A DNA stretch of 64,000 bases. Origin: CAZENU01 sp965222125 (GTDB taxonomy: Bacteria; Chloroflexota; Dehalococcoidia; Lucifugimonadales; CAZENU01). The DNA lies in the NCBI GenBank assembly GCA_965222125.1, contig CBDCTC010000005.1:682001-746000 (forward strand), in the 5' to 3' direction. The translations under genes and the position numbers were made by a program. This document shows positions 42,049 to 49,855 of this stretch, piece by piece. The stretch's first letter is position 1; the number at the start of each line of letters is the position of its first letter. The notes under the pieces are model-generated. The model was not told where the DNA came from. It ran no database searches and worked only from the letters and a program-made list of their open reading frames with translations.

Positions 42049-43774
42049 GGATGGTTGGCACCGTCCGCTGCGAAGCGGCGTACATATTCAGAGTGGTCGG
42101 GTCATCGACCGCAACGTAGTAAGCAACATCAGCGGCGGCACCCTCACGGGTCTGGCGGTCCGCGACGACAGGGAAAAGAAGAAGGTGCTGGTGACGAATC
42201 TGCATGTTCTGGCCGGCACGGATGAATTTGCGGAGGTCAACAAACGGGGCCATTTCGCGCGGAACCTGTCGGCGGCCAAGGACGAAGAACTCTTTCAGGG
42301 CGGCCAGTCCTTTCGGAACAAGGTGGGCACACGCCCACATGCCAAGGACTTCGTCGACATCCCCGCGCGCAACGCGGTGGACGTGGCATACTGCGAGATT
42401 CTGGACGATCGCCTGGCGGTGTATGAGCTGCATTCCGAACCTGGGCACACAGGTCGCCGCATCCGTTCGGGCACGGCGACACCGCAGCGAAACAACACCC
42501 TAGTGCTGCTCGGGCAGGCTACCGGAGAACAGCAGGTCATCGTACATTCCGTCGGCCAGCCCCTGAACAATGTGCAAGGGCGACACTTCAAGGGCGTGGC
42601 CATCCTCCAGGCACCTAACCCTATCGACAGCGGTGATTCAGGCGCGCCGGTGTTCAAGTACGATAAGGCGTCGGACGCGTACCAGATGTGCGCTATCGTG
42701 TTTGGCGGAGATCCGTACAACGGACGGATGGTCTATGCCTTCCCCGCGTCCGAGGCCGAATCCGCACTGTGCATAAGGTTCGGGAAGCAGCCGCCCGTCG
42801 CCCATGCGGGCGCGCCGGCGGATGCGACCTACAGCGAGAAGGTACAGTTGGATGCGGGCCGGAGTACCGACCGCGAAGGGGAAGCGCTGACCTACAAGTG
42901 GGAACAGACGGGAACCGGAGACAGAGTACAGATCGTGGCTCCCACCAGCGTTTCGACGTACTTCACCGCGCCGAGCAATCGGGCCGCCGTGACGTTCAAG
43001 GTGACAGTCACCAACATCAACAAGGAATCGTCCACCGCCACCGTCTCGGTGGTGATCGCCCCCCGCCCCCCTGCCCAACAACCGCCGCCCGACTCTCTAC
43101 AGCCTGACTCAAAGGTAAAGCCCCCTGCGCCAGAGCCGCCGCCGGACTCCGTTGCTGAGCCCGACCCGCTCACCACGAGAAGGAGCGATTGGCTCAAGAC
43201 TCCTGCCACGAAGGGTACGGGTGCTGATCGCAAGTGTCGGTATATCATCATCGACAACGGCAAGATCGTGCAGGAGGAATGGCGGTCTTGTCCAGAGCCG
43301 ACCCCGACACCTACGCCAACTCCGACTCCGACACCTACGCCGACTTCGACCCCGACACCTACGGCTACGCCGACGTCTAGGCCAACGCCGACTCCGACTC
43401 CGACTCCTACGCCTACTCCGACCCCTAGGCCAACGCCGACTCCGACTCCGACGGCTACGCCGACCCCGACACCTACGGCTACGCCGACGCCTAGGCCAAC
43501 GCCGACCCCGACGCCGAGGCCAACGCCGACGCCGACACCGACACCTAGGCCGACGCCGACGCCCGAGCCTCCGCCCTATCGCATCGTCCCGGGCGACAAC
43601 GGCAACGGCACTCCTACACCGACGCCCACACCCGCTCCCACGCCTGAGCCGGCCGAGACATGGGGCCCGTGGACCAACACCGGTAGAGAGCGGTGGAACG
43701 GCTTGGAGACGGAGTACGAGCAGACCCGCACCAGCAGCAAGGGTCGGACGCAGACCCGGTGGGTGTCGGGCTAA
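42038..43774 (+). CDS. trypsin-like serine protease with PKD domain and Thr-Pro stalk
   Basis: A 578-residue multidomain protein. Residues 25-240 are a chymotrypsin-fold protease with the full triad: H56 in VTNLHVL, D115 in NAVDVAYCEI and S201 in DSGDSGAPVF. About 252-345 is a PKD-type domain (APADATYSEKVQLDAG). Two proline-rich spacers follow and then a 100-residue TP repeat (about 425-525), and the tail has a thrombospondin-like W-x-x-W pattern (ETWGPWTNTG). No N-terminal signal peptide is visible, so it is exported by another route, or cytoplasmic, or its start is mis-set. ATG at 42038 follows AAGGAGGCGAGTGAAAG and is the coupled start. The Thr/Pro tail is a plausible substrate for the upstream GlcNAc-transferase. 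Confidence 0.75.
   Translation: MGARDGWHRPLRSGVHIQSGRVIDRNVVSNISGGTLTGLAVRDDREKKKVLVTNLHVLAGTDEFAEVNKRGHFARNLSAAKDEELFQGGQSFRNKVGTRPHAKDFVDIPARNAVDVAYCEILDDRLAVYELHSEPGHTGRRIRSGTATPQRNNTLVLLGQATGEQQVIVHSVGQPLNNVQGRHFKGVAILQAPNPIDSGDSGAPVFKYDKASDAYQMCAIVFGGDPYNGRMVYAFPASEAESALCIRFGKQPPVAHAGAPADATYSEKVQLDAGRSTDREGEALTYKWEQTGTGDRVQIVAPTSVSTYFTAPSNRAAVTFKVTVTNINKESSTATVSVVIAPRPPAQQPPPDSLQPDSKVKPPAPEPPPDSVAEPDPLTTRRSDWLKTPATKGTGADRKCRYIIIDNGKIVQEEWRSCPEPTPTPTPTPTPTPTPTSTPTPTATPTSRPTPTPTPTPTPTPTPRPTPTPTPTATPTPTPTATPTPRPTPTPTPRPTPTPTPTPRPTPTPEPPPYRIVPGDNGNGTPTPTPTPAPTPEPAETWGPWTNTGRERWNGLETEYEQTRTSSKGRTQTRWVSG
43300..43570 (+). repeat. Pro-Thr coding repeat (degenerate CCGACNCCNACN)
   Basis: About 45 TP units written with varied codons (ccgactccgacacctacg and similar), inside the protease gene. 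It could expand or contract by slippage and so vary stalk length. Confidence 0.75.
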
Positions 43775-43813
43775 CGGAATGGGCTGACCGCGGCGCCTAT
43801 CCCGACGCCCACC

Positions 43814-43839
43814 TGCGCCCCGACTCTACGCGGGGCGCA
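43814..43839 (+). terminator. hairpin terminator after the protease
   Basis: TGCGCCCCG (43814-43822) pairs with CGGGGCGCA (43831-43839) around an 8-base loop, followed by CATATTTCG. It would end the island operon. Confidence 0.6.
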
Positions 43840-43902
43840 CATATTTCGTGACAGGCCAACGGGTACAATGAGCGGCGCGCTGTCTACGTTACGGAGGACA
43901 CG

Positions 43903-44037
43903 ATGCCGCCCATAGTGTTTGACCTGCCCCGGTGGGTCGATTGGCTCCTAGTCCTCTGCGGTGTGCGGGCGTGGCTGCTGGCGCTGCCGGTGGTCGTGCT
44001 GTCGGGCTCGCGTACCGACGCATCACAAAAAATCTAG
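43903..44037 (+). CDS. small membrane protein (44 aa)
   Basis: Forty-four residues (MPPIVFDLPRWVDWLLVLCG...) with a single membrane helix, then a polar tail (SGSRTDASQKI). ATG at 43903 follows ACGGAGGACACG. No family recognised; it may be part of the same island. Confidence 0.45.
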   Translation: MPPIVFDLPRWVDWLLVLCGVRAWLLALPVVVLSGSRTDASQKI

Positions 44038-44123
44038 AGGCCAGCACCGCCCAAGCGCCCGATGGGCAGACAGGCGAAGCGGATCCCGAGTGAGTTGCGC
44101 GTCCAGCGCAAGGGAGCAAGCAA

Positions 44124-44529
44124 TGGGACAGGTCAGCGTCACCGTGGAGGTGTCACACCCGGTGAAGGTTGACTTCAGACACGTCGAGGCCACGGTCGAT
44201 ACCGGCGCGCTCGACTCTGTTCTGCCGTCGGGGTTTCTCCAAACCCACGCGATTGAGCCAATCGACGAGGACCTGTTCATATTGGCTAACGGCGAAAAAG
44301 CAGGTCGGTGCCATTGGGGAGGCTCGATTCAGAATCGACGGCAGAGAACGCACGACCCCGGTGGCGTGCGGACAGAATCCAGAGCTGTTCCTGCTAAGGC
44401 GCGGTTACGCTGGAGAGTTTCGGGCTGATCGCTGATACGACGCAGCAGCGGCTCATCCCGGCGCAACTGTTTCTCGTCGGGCTGCGGAGAGGGGTGGTCA
44501 AGGGACATTCCCTACTGCCCAAGTCTTAG
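44124..44529 (+). pseudogene. retroviral-type aspartic protease-like protein, twice frameshifted
   Basis: The first part carries VEATVDTGALDSVLPSGFL, the DTGA active-site motif of the small aspartyl-protease family. At about 44292, in a run of five A residues, an extra base shifts the frame; the continuing protein is GAIGEARFRIDGRERTTPV. A second extra base at about 44396 (CTAAGGCGCG) must be removed to reach AVTLESFGLIADTTQQRLIP and the stop at 44527. Without those two bases the protein is about 134 residues and complete. Either a recent pseudogene or two indel errors; a slippery A-run makes the first site also a candidate for read-through frameshifting. ATG at 44124; the preceding sequence has GCAAGGGAGCAAGCA. 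Confidence 0.65.
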
Positions 44530-44737
44530 ACCCGCTGCGACGACCGTAGTGGTCACGGCCGCAGAGCAGCCGGAGAAGATGTAGAACGACGGGCCGCTGC
44601 GCACCTGTGTGGGCGGGCCTTCCCGTGGCGCGTACCGGAGCGCCATTAGCAGGGAGTCACGCCGCCGGCCTTTTTGTGCAGCCGCTCAACTTGTTGTGCA
44701 GAACCGATTTCTTGTGCAAAGCCAGCGGTACCCTTTA

Positions 44738-44753
44738 GAAACTATCTCAAAAT
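44738..44753. repeat. IS5 left inverted repeat
   Basis: Exact reverse complement of 45651-45666. TTA target duplication at 44735-44737. Confidence 0.85.
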
Positions 44754-45413
44754 GGTCAGACGCCACTGACGCCGGAACCACAGGAGGGCACATGCGAGCT
44801 GTAACACACCGAGGTAGTTGGCCGCCTTCTTGTCGTATCGGACCAGGACCGCACGGCACTTGGAAAGCCATGCCAGCGTCCGTTCCACAACCCACCGGCG
44901 CGCCGGATACCGCTTGTCGCCAGAGGCGTCCAGCTTCTCTTCGCCAATGCGTCGGATGTGCTCCCGATAGCCGTGTCTGGCGGCAGCCCCACGGCCTGAA
45001 GGATTGTCGTACCCTTTGTCCAGACACAGGTGTTGGGGTTCCTCCTCGGTGGGTTGCGGTCGCTCGACCACAACGGCGTCCAGGGTCTCATCCAACAGCT
45101 TGGCATCGTGCACGTTTGCTCCCGCAACCACAATGCTCAAGGGGCCGCCCTCTCCATCCACAAGGAGACTCCGCTTGGTACCAGCCTTGCCACGGTCCGT
45201 CGGGTTGGGTCCAATCAGGCCCCCCCAAAACGTGCCTTGCCCATCGCTCCGTCTGCCGACTGCCATTCCCAGTCCACGCCACCCAACTCTTCGCACCCCT
45301 CCACCAGGGCTCCCCACATTCGGTGCAAGACACCCAACTCCACCCACCGTTGAAAGGTGCGATGGATGGTGCTGTCGTCCCCAAGCTCTTTCGGCAATCG
45401 GTTCCATTGGCAC
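44742..45413 (-). CDS. IS5-type transposase, second frame
   Basis: Reads the catalytic part: VDGEGGPLSIVVAGANVHDAKLL, LCLDKGYDNPS and RRWVVERTLAWL are DDE-transposase segments (the D, D and E of the core). It has no ribosome site of its own and is reached by -1 slippage from the first frame in TTTTGGGGGGG (about 45232-45222). The functional product is a fusion of about 275 residues. Confidence 0.75.
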   Translation of the reverse strand: MPMEPIAERAWGRQHHPSHLSTVGGVGCLAPNVGSPGGGVRRVGWRGLGMAVGRRSDGQGTFWGGLIGPNPTDRGKAGTKRSLLVDGEGGPLSIVVAGANVHDAKLLDETLDAVVVERPQPTEEEPQHLCLDKGYDNPSGRGAAARHGYREHIRRIGEEKLDASGDKRYPARRWVVERTLAWLSKCRAVLVRYDKKAANYLGVLQLACALLWFRRQWRLTILR

Positions 45414-45577
45414 CCGCTGCGCAGCCGGAAGATGATGCCGTTGAGCATCTGTCGTGGGTCAGCGCGCTTGCGGCCCCTGGCTTTGGGCGGGTCTTCCTCC
45501 AGGATGATAGGTTCGATGCGTTCCCAAAGCTCGTCCGGTACTTCCCAGATGGTCTCTAGCGTCTCCTGTTTCCCCAT
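45215..45577 (-). CDS. IS5-type transposase, first frame
   Basis: About 120 residues from ATG 45577 (GGGAGG 6 bases upstream): MGKQETLETIWEVPDELWERI opens an IS5/IS427-type N-terminus, with ADPRQMLNGIIFRLRSG-like DNA-binding helices and the first catalytic Asp region, ending MGKARFGGA just past the slippery G-run. Alone it lacks the catalytic core. Confidence 0.75.
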   Translation of the reverse strand: MGKQETLETIWEVPDELWERIEPIILEEDPPKARGRKRADPRQMLNGIIFRLRSGCQWNRLPKELGDDSTIHRTFQRWVELGVLHRMWGALVEGCEELGGVDWEWQSADGAMGKARFGGA

Positions 45578-45650
45578 GCGGTCCCTCCCGATGCTTTTGG
45601 AGAAACCATACGAATCGTCCTGAAAACCGGTCAATGCATTTGTGGTTCAG

Positions 45651-45666
45651 ATTTTGAGATAGTTTC
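45651..45666. repeat. IS5 right inverted repeat
   Basis: Matches the left repeat exactly; TTA follows at 45667-45669. Confidence 0.85.
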
Positions 45667-45713
45667 TTAGTCATGGAACGACAACACAGACTCAACGTCC
45701 GACGGGGTTTCCC

Positions 45714-46367
45714 ATGTCGCCGATCGAACATAGGCTGCCGCTGTTTCCGCTGAACACCGTGCTGTTTCCCAATGGGACGATGCCGCTCCACGTCTTCGAG
45801 GAGCGCTACAGGCTGATGGTCCGGGTGTGCCTGGAGGGCGACTCAACGTTCGGGATCGTGCTGATCAAGTCGGGCTCCGAGGTCGGCGAGCCTGCCGAGC
45901 CTCACCCGGTGGGCACAGCGGCTCGCATCGAAGACGTCAACCTCATGGACGACGGCCGCATGCTACTTGTGGTACGGGGCGTGGAGCGCTTCGCCATCCA
46001 GCGGATAGTCCGACAGAAGCCCTACCTCGAGGCCGAAGTGCGGCTTCTCGGCGCTGAGCCCGGCGACGGGCCCGTCGCCGCGGACGTCTTGGACGCCGTC
46101 AGGGCGGCCGTCACGAGGCACGTGCGGCTGGCGATGGGGCTGCGCGGCGGCTGGGTGCGCGAGGTGAAGACGCCCGACGACGCGGAGGCCTTGTCGTACT
46201 TCGTCGGCGGCCTGCTCCAGTCCAACGCGGACGTCAAGCAGTCGTTGCTGGAGGAGCCGTCCACGGCCCGGCGCCTGCGTCGGGAGCTCGCGCTGCTGGG
46301 AGAAGAGGAAGAGAAGCTGAAGGCGCTGGTCGCCGCGCGACTGGGTCGTACAAGCTCCGGCGGCTGA
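45714..46367 (+). CDS. Lon substrate-binding (LON N) domain protein
   Basis: A 217-residue protein homologous to the N-terminal domain of Lon: LPLFPLNTVLFPNGTMPLHVFEERYR is the LAN-domain signature, followed by GRMLLVVRGVERFAIQRI. The C-terminal 80 residues are a charged helical part. It lacks ATPase and protease domains. Such stand-alone proteins are common but their role is unclear. ATG at 45714; an IS5 element ends 47 bases upstream. Confidence 0.88.
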   Translation: MSPIEHRLPLFPLNTVLFPNGTMPLHVFEERYRLMVRVCLEGDSTFGIVLIKSGSEVGEPAEPHPVGTAARIEDVNLMDDGRMLLVVRGVERFAIQRIVRQKPYLEAEVRLLGAEPGDGPVAADVLDAVRAAVTRHVRLAMGLRGGWVREVKTPDDAEALSYFVGGLLQSNADVKQSLLEEPSTARRLRRELALLGEEEEKLKALVAARLGRTSSGG

Positions 46368-46378
46368 CCGGGCCCGGC

Positions 46379-47584
46379 TCAGTCGCCCATCATGCCGAGG
46401 TCTTCGAACACTACGGCGAGGCGGGCGATCCCCTCGTGTATCTCCTCGGGCGTGTTGTAGCCGAAGCACAGACGCGCGCAGTTCCTGCCAGACACCCCGT
46501 CCGGAGCGAAGCCGGGCCCCGGCAGATAGCCGACTCCGGCCTCGTTCGCCGCCGGCAGGGCATCCACCAGATCGATGCCCTCCGGCATCTCCAGCCAGAT
46601 GAACAGCGCGCCCTCGGGCTGACTCCACGTGGCCGCCGATCCAAAGTTCTCCCCCAGAGCCGCGAGCATGGCGTCTCGCTTCGTCCGCAGCAGGTCGTTG
46701 GCCTCGTCTATGTGCGCGTCCAGGTCGCCCATGGCGTAGCGATGCACGGCGAGGGCAGCGAACTGGTTCACGCCGCCGCCGCTCTTGACGCTCCTGGCCT
46801 TGTCGAGAAGCTGCTCGGGCGCCGTCATGTATCCCATGCGCAAACCCGGCGCGATGATCTTGGAAAACGACGCGACGTACATGACCATGCCCCGATCGTC
46901 CAGCGAGTGGATGGAGGTCACGTCCTCACCCTCGTAGCGCAGATCGACGTAGCAGTCGTCCTCGAGGATCGGCACTCCGGTCGCGTAGGCGATGTCCAGC
47001 ATCTCCTTACGCCGCTCCAGCGACATCGTAAAGCCGAGCGGATTCTGGAAGGTCGGTATCGTGTAGATCATCTTGGGCGCCTTGCCGTCTGACAGAGCGC
47101 CGTCGATGGCGGCCCTCAGCGCGTCGGGCAGCATCCCGCCGTCGTCGCAGGCGACGCCGCGTATGTCCGCCCCGAACCGGCGAAGGGTCGCAAGCGTTCC
47201 CGAGTAGACGAAGTGCTCCGTGAGGACTACGTCGCCGGGGTTCAGCAGCACCTCGGCGAGCATGTGTATCGGCTGGCTGGAGCCGTCGGCGAGCACGATG
47301 TCGTCGGCCGAGACGTGTATGTCCCTGTCCCGGGCGAGCCTGCCCGCGACGTACTCCCGAAGCGGCGTATATCCCTGCGGATGTGGGTACACCGCCAGGT
47401 CGCGCCCTTCGTCCCGAAGCCCGTCTTTGAGAGCGTCGACGATGCCGTCCAAAGGCAGCGTCTCCGGAGCGGGATACGCGACGGCGAAGTCGTATTTCGC
47501 CCGGGCCGTCCCGCCGCGGGGCGGGGAATCCGGGAGATCGTCGGCAAATAGGTTTTCGTAGCTGAACGCCGTGTTGTCGGCCAC
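46379..47584 (-). CDS. PLP-dependent aminotransferase, 2-aminoadipate/MocR-like
   Basis: A 401-residue fold-type I aminotransferase. Substrate motif PQGYTPLREYVAGRLAR, PLP contacts in ILEDDCYVDLRYEG, and the PLP lysine region MYVASFSKIIAPGLRMGYM (K in FSK). It resembles 2-aminoadipate transaminase (LysN) and the enzymatic half of MocR regulators; there is no DNA-binding domain. Start is GTG at 47584. It converges with the LON-domain gene; the 3' ends are 11 bases apart. Confidence 0.88.
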   Translation of the reverse strand: MADNTAFSYENLFADDLPDSPPRGGTARAKYDFAVAYPAPETLPLDGIVDALKDGLRDEGRDLAVYPHPQGYTPLREYVAGRLARDRDIHVSADDIVLADGSSQPIHMLAEVLLNPGDVVLTEHFVYSGTLATLRRFGADIRGVACDDGGMLPDALRAAIDGALSDGKAPKMIYTIPTFQNPLGFTMSLERRKEMLDIAYATGVPILEDDCYVDLRYEGEDVTSIHSLDDRGMVMYVASFSKIIAPGLRMGYMTAPEQLLDKARSVKSGGGVNQFAALAVHRYAMGDLDAHIDEANDLLRTKRDAMLAALGENFGSAATWSQPEGALFIWLEMPEGIDLVDALPAANEAGVGYLPGPGFAPDGVSGRNCARLCFGYNTPEEIHEGIARLAVVFEDLGMMGD

Positions 47585-47720
47585 TTAAGTCAACTCCTCG
47601 TGATTGTTCATGTGTCGTCAGCCGGGACGCCGTCTCCTCCGCTCGCGAAGACTTTCGCGTACTCCGGTTGCGGGAAACAGCCTGGCGACGATGCTTAGCA
47701 TTCCTCTATCTGGCCCCCCT

Positions 47721-47746
47721 GGATTCCCGCCTTCGCGGGAATGACG
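47721..47746. repeat. short palindrome ATTCCCGC...GCGGGAAT (dispersed-repeat type)
   Basis: ATTCCCGC (47723-47730) and GCGGGAAT (47735-47742) flanking CTTC, followed by GACGG. This sequence family recurs in intergenic regions of many bacteria. Only one copy was found here. Confidence 0.5.
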
Positions 47747-47789
47747 GTTATGCAGAGGTCCCATCGAGCGGGATGGCGAGCTCGCCCGC

Positions 47790-48493
47790 TAGTCTATCGC
47801 GATCCGGAGGCGCTTGTTGATCCGCCCCTTGCTCTCGTGCTTGACCACTCTAATGTGTCCGACCTCGCCGGTGTAGCCACGTGGATGCCGCCGTCGGCCT
47901 GCAGATCGAGCCCCACGATCTCCACCGTCCTGACCTCCTCGATCGACGCCGGGAGCAGGTTGATCTTGGTCCTGATCAGGTCCGGAATCTGGAACGCCTC
48001 TTCCCTGGGCAGCGTACGCGCCTTCACGGGCCGCGCCGCGGCGACCTCGGCGTTTATCAGCTCCTCCACGTCGTGCGCGAAGTCCGCCGTCATGTGCTCC
48101 AGCTCGAAGTCCATGCGGGCCGACAGCGGCTTCATGTCCCCGCCCGTGACCTGCGCACCGAAGTCACGCCACACCACCCCGCACAGGATGTGGAGCGCGG
48201 TGTGCGTCCGCATCAGATCGAGCCGACGGTCCCAGTCGAGCAAGCCGCGGACGGCCTCCAGCAACCGGCCCGCCCGACCCGGTCCGGTGGACCAGACTGC
48301 CGCCCGACCGCGACAGCCCCTTGACCCGATACTCGACTCCGTCGACCCGGAGCACGCCGGTGTCGGGAGGCTGGCCTCCGCCGCCGGGGTAGAACGCCGT
48401 CCGATCGAGTACGACGCCGTCATCGGCAACCTCTACCACCGTCGCGTCGAACTCGCGCAGATAGGCGTCCTCGTGGCACAGGAGCTCGGTCAC
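47790..48493 (-). pseudogene. alanyl-tRNA editing protein AlaX, frameshifted
   Basis: Start GTG 48493 with GGAGG 7 bases upstream: TELLCHEDAYLREFDATVV and LDRTAFYPGGGGQPPDTG are AlaX signatures. Around 48275-48300 the frame changes, then DWDRRLDLMRTHTALHIL carries the HxxxH zinc motif (HTALH) in the second frame. At about 47868 one base is missing; restored, it reads VANTGEVGHIRVVKHESKGR and ends at 47790. The two breaks make the locus non-coding as read, unless they are sequencing errors. AlaX removes serine or glycine wrongly attached to tRNA-Ala. Confidence 0.75.
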
Positions 48494-48572
48494 AGCCAAT
48501 CCTCCACGCGGCAGACTAACACGAACCTCCGCTTCATTGGAACGGCGGCCCGGCCTGAAGCGAGGAAGTCCG

Positions 48573-48581
48573 TGATAGAAT
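48573..48581 (+). promoter_or_regulatory. extended -10 (TGATAGAAT) for the lhgO operon
   Basis: TGn plus TAGAAT at 48573-48581, about 33 bases before the ATG at 48614; no clear -35. Confidence 0.4.
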
Positions 48582-48613
48582 TTGCGCCGAGTTCCCATAG
48601 GTGGTCGATACCG

Positions 48614-49855
48614 ATGGAGCTAGGCAGCCACGACATCGCTGTGGTGGGAGGCGGGATCATCGGCTTGGCGACGGCGATGGCGCTTCGCCGCCGGCATCCC
48701 GGCCTCGGAATAGCGGTCGTCGAGAAAGAGCGCCGGGTCGGGGCCCACCAGACCGGCCACAACAGCGGCGTCATCCACGCCGGGCTCTACTACACGCCCG
48801 GCTCGCACAAGGCCAGCTTCTGCGCGGCCGGCGCACGGATGCTGCGGCGGTTCTGCGACGAACGCGGCGTCCCCTACCGCCTGTGCGGCAAGGTCGTCGT
48901 GGCGCTGGACGAGTCGCAGTTTCCCGGCCTCGAAGAGCTGTTTCGGCGGGGCAAGGCAAACGGAGCGGAGGGCCTGGAGATCATCGGTCCGGAGCGGCTC
49001 CGGGAGATAGAGCCGCACGCGGCCGGGATCAGGGCCATCCACTCTCCGAACACGGGCGTCGTCGACTACAACGCGGTCGCGGAAGCCTTCGCGGACGACG
49101 TGCGGACCGATGGCGCGCTGCTCACCGGCGCCCGGCTTCGCGACGTCGTCGAGAGTGACGGACGGATCGTGCTCGAGACTTCCCGCGGGAGTCTCTCGGC
49201 CGGCGGCGTGATCAACTGCGCGGGACTCCACGCCGATTCGGTCGCGCGCAAGATGGGGGTCGACGCGGGCATCCGGATCGTCCCCTTCCGCGGCGAGTAT
49301 TTCTCGTTGAGGCCAGAGCGAGCTGGTCTGGTCAGCGGGCTGATCTATCCCGTGCCCGACCCGAACCTGCCGTTCCTGGGAGTCCACTTCACCCGCAGAA
49401 TCGACGGCAGCGTCGAGGCAGGTCCGAACGCCGTGCTCGCCCTGGCGCGCGAGGGCTACCGCAAGACGTCCGTCGAGCTCAGGCAGGTGATCGATCTGGC
49501 CGGGTTCCCCGGGTTCTGGCGTATGTCCGCTGCGCACTGGAGGACCGGGCTGCGCGAGACGTACCGGTCGCTGGTCAAACGCCGGTTCGTGAAGTCGCTG
49601 CAGGCGTTGGTGCCCGAGGTGCGGGCGGAGGATCTGTGGAAGCCCGGCGCCGGCGTTCGCGCCCAGGCCGTAGGCGCCGACGGACGGCTGGTGCAGGACT
49701 TCAGCATCGTGAGGACGCGCAGCTCGGTGCACGTCCTGAACGCGCCGTCGCCCGGCGCCACGTCGTCGTTGGCCATCGGTGAGCACATCGCGGGCGTCGC
49801 CGCCGAGTCGTTCGATCTGTCGCCGTCTCTAGCAGCAGAAGGAGCACCAAGATGA
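48614..49855 (+). CDS. lhgO: L-2-hydroxyglutarate oxidase
   Basis: A 413-residue flavoprotein of the LhgO group that oxidises L-2-hydroxyglutarate to 2-oxoglutarate. FAD loop IAVVGGGIIGLATA near 8-21, then QTGHNSGVIHAGLYY, a near-diagnostic LhgO segment, LVSGLIYPVPDPNLPFLGVH, and a C-terminal LNAPSPGATSSLAIG closure. ATG at 48614. A longer frame back to 47741 is antisense to AlaX. The stop overlaps the next start (ATGA), giving a two-gene operon. Confidence 0.9.
   Translation: MELGSHDIAVVGGGIIGLATAMALRRRHPGLGIAVVEKERRVGAHQTGHNSGVIHAGLYYTPGSHKASFCAAGARMLRRFCDERGVPYRLCGKVVVALDESQFPGLEELFRRGKANGAEGLEIIGPERLREIEPHAAGIRAIHSPNTGVVDYNAVAEAFADDVRTDGALLTGARLRDVVESDGRIVLETSRGSLSAGGVINCAGLHADSVARKMGVDAGIRIVPFRGEYFSLRPERAGLVSGLIYPVPDPNLPFLGVHFTRRIDGSVEAGPNAVLALAREGYRKTSVELRQVIDLAGFPGFWRMSAAHWRTGLRETYRSLVKRRFVKSLQALVPEVRAEDLWKPGAGVRAQAVGADGRLVQDFSIVRTRSSVHVLNAPSPGATSSLAIGEHIAGVAAESFDLSPSLAAEGAPR

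Larger units (their letters stand above)
44738..45666 (-). mobile_element. IS5-type insertion sequence (929 bp), intact-looking
   Basis: Perfect 16-bp terminal inverted repeats (44738-44753 and 45651-45666; GAAACTATCTCAAAAT) flanked on both sides by the trinucleotide TTA, the expected target duplication. Inside lie two overlapping minus-strand frames with a G7 slippery site, the usual IS5/IS427 layout. The insertion sits 47 bases before the Lon-N-domain gene start at 45714, so it may separate that gene from its former promoter. Confidence 0.85.

Noticed and set aside
43300..43570. CRISPR-like array
   Set aside because: The repeat is a coding Pro-Thr tract with no unique spacers and no cas genes.
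40150..45700. Prophage
   Set aside because: No terminase, portal, capsid, tail, integrase or attachment site was found; only an XhlA-like small protein is suggestive.
47741..48613. A long N-terminal extension of the L-2-hydroxyglutarate oxidase
   Set aside because: It is antisense to the AlaX locus, carries no homology, and the family starts at the ATG at 48614.
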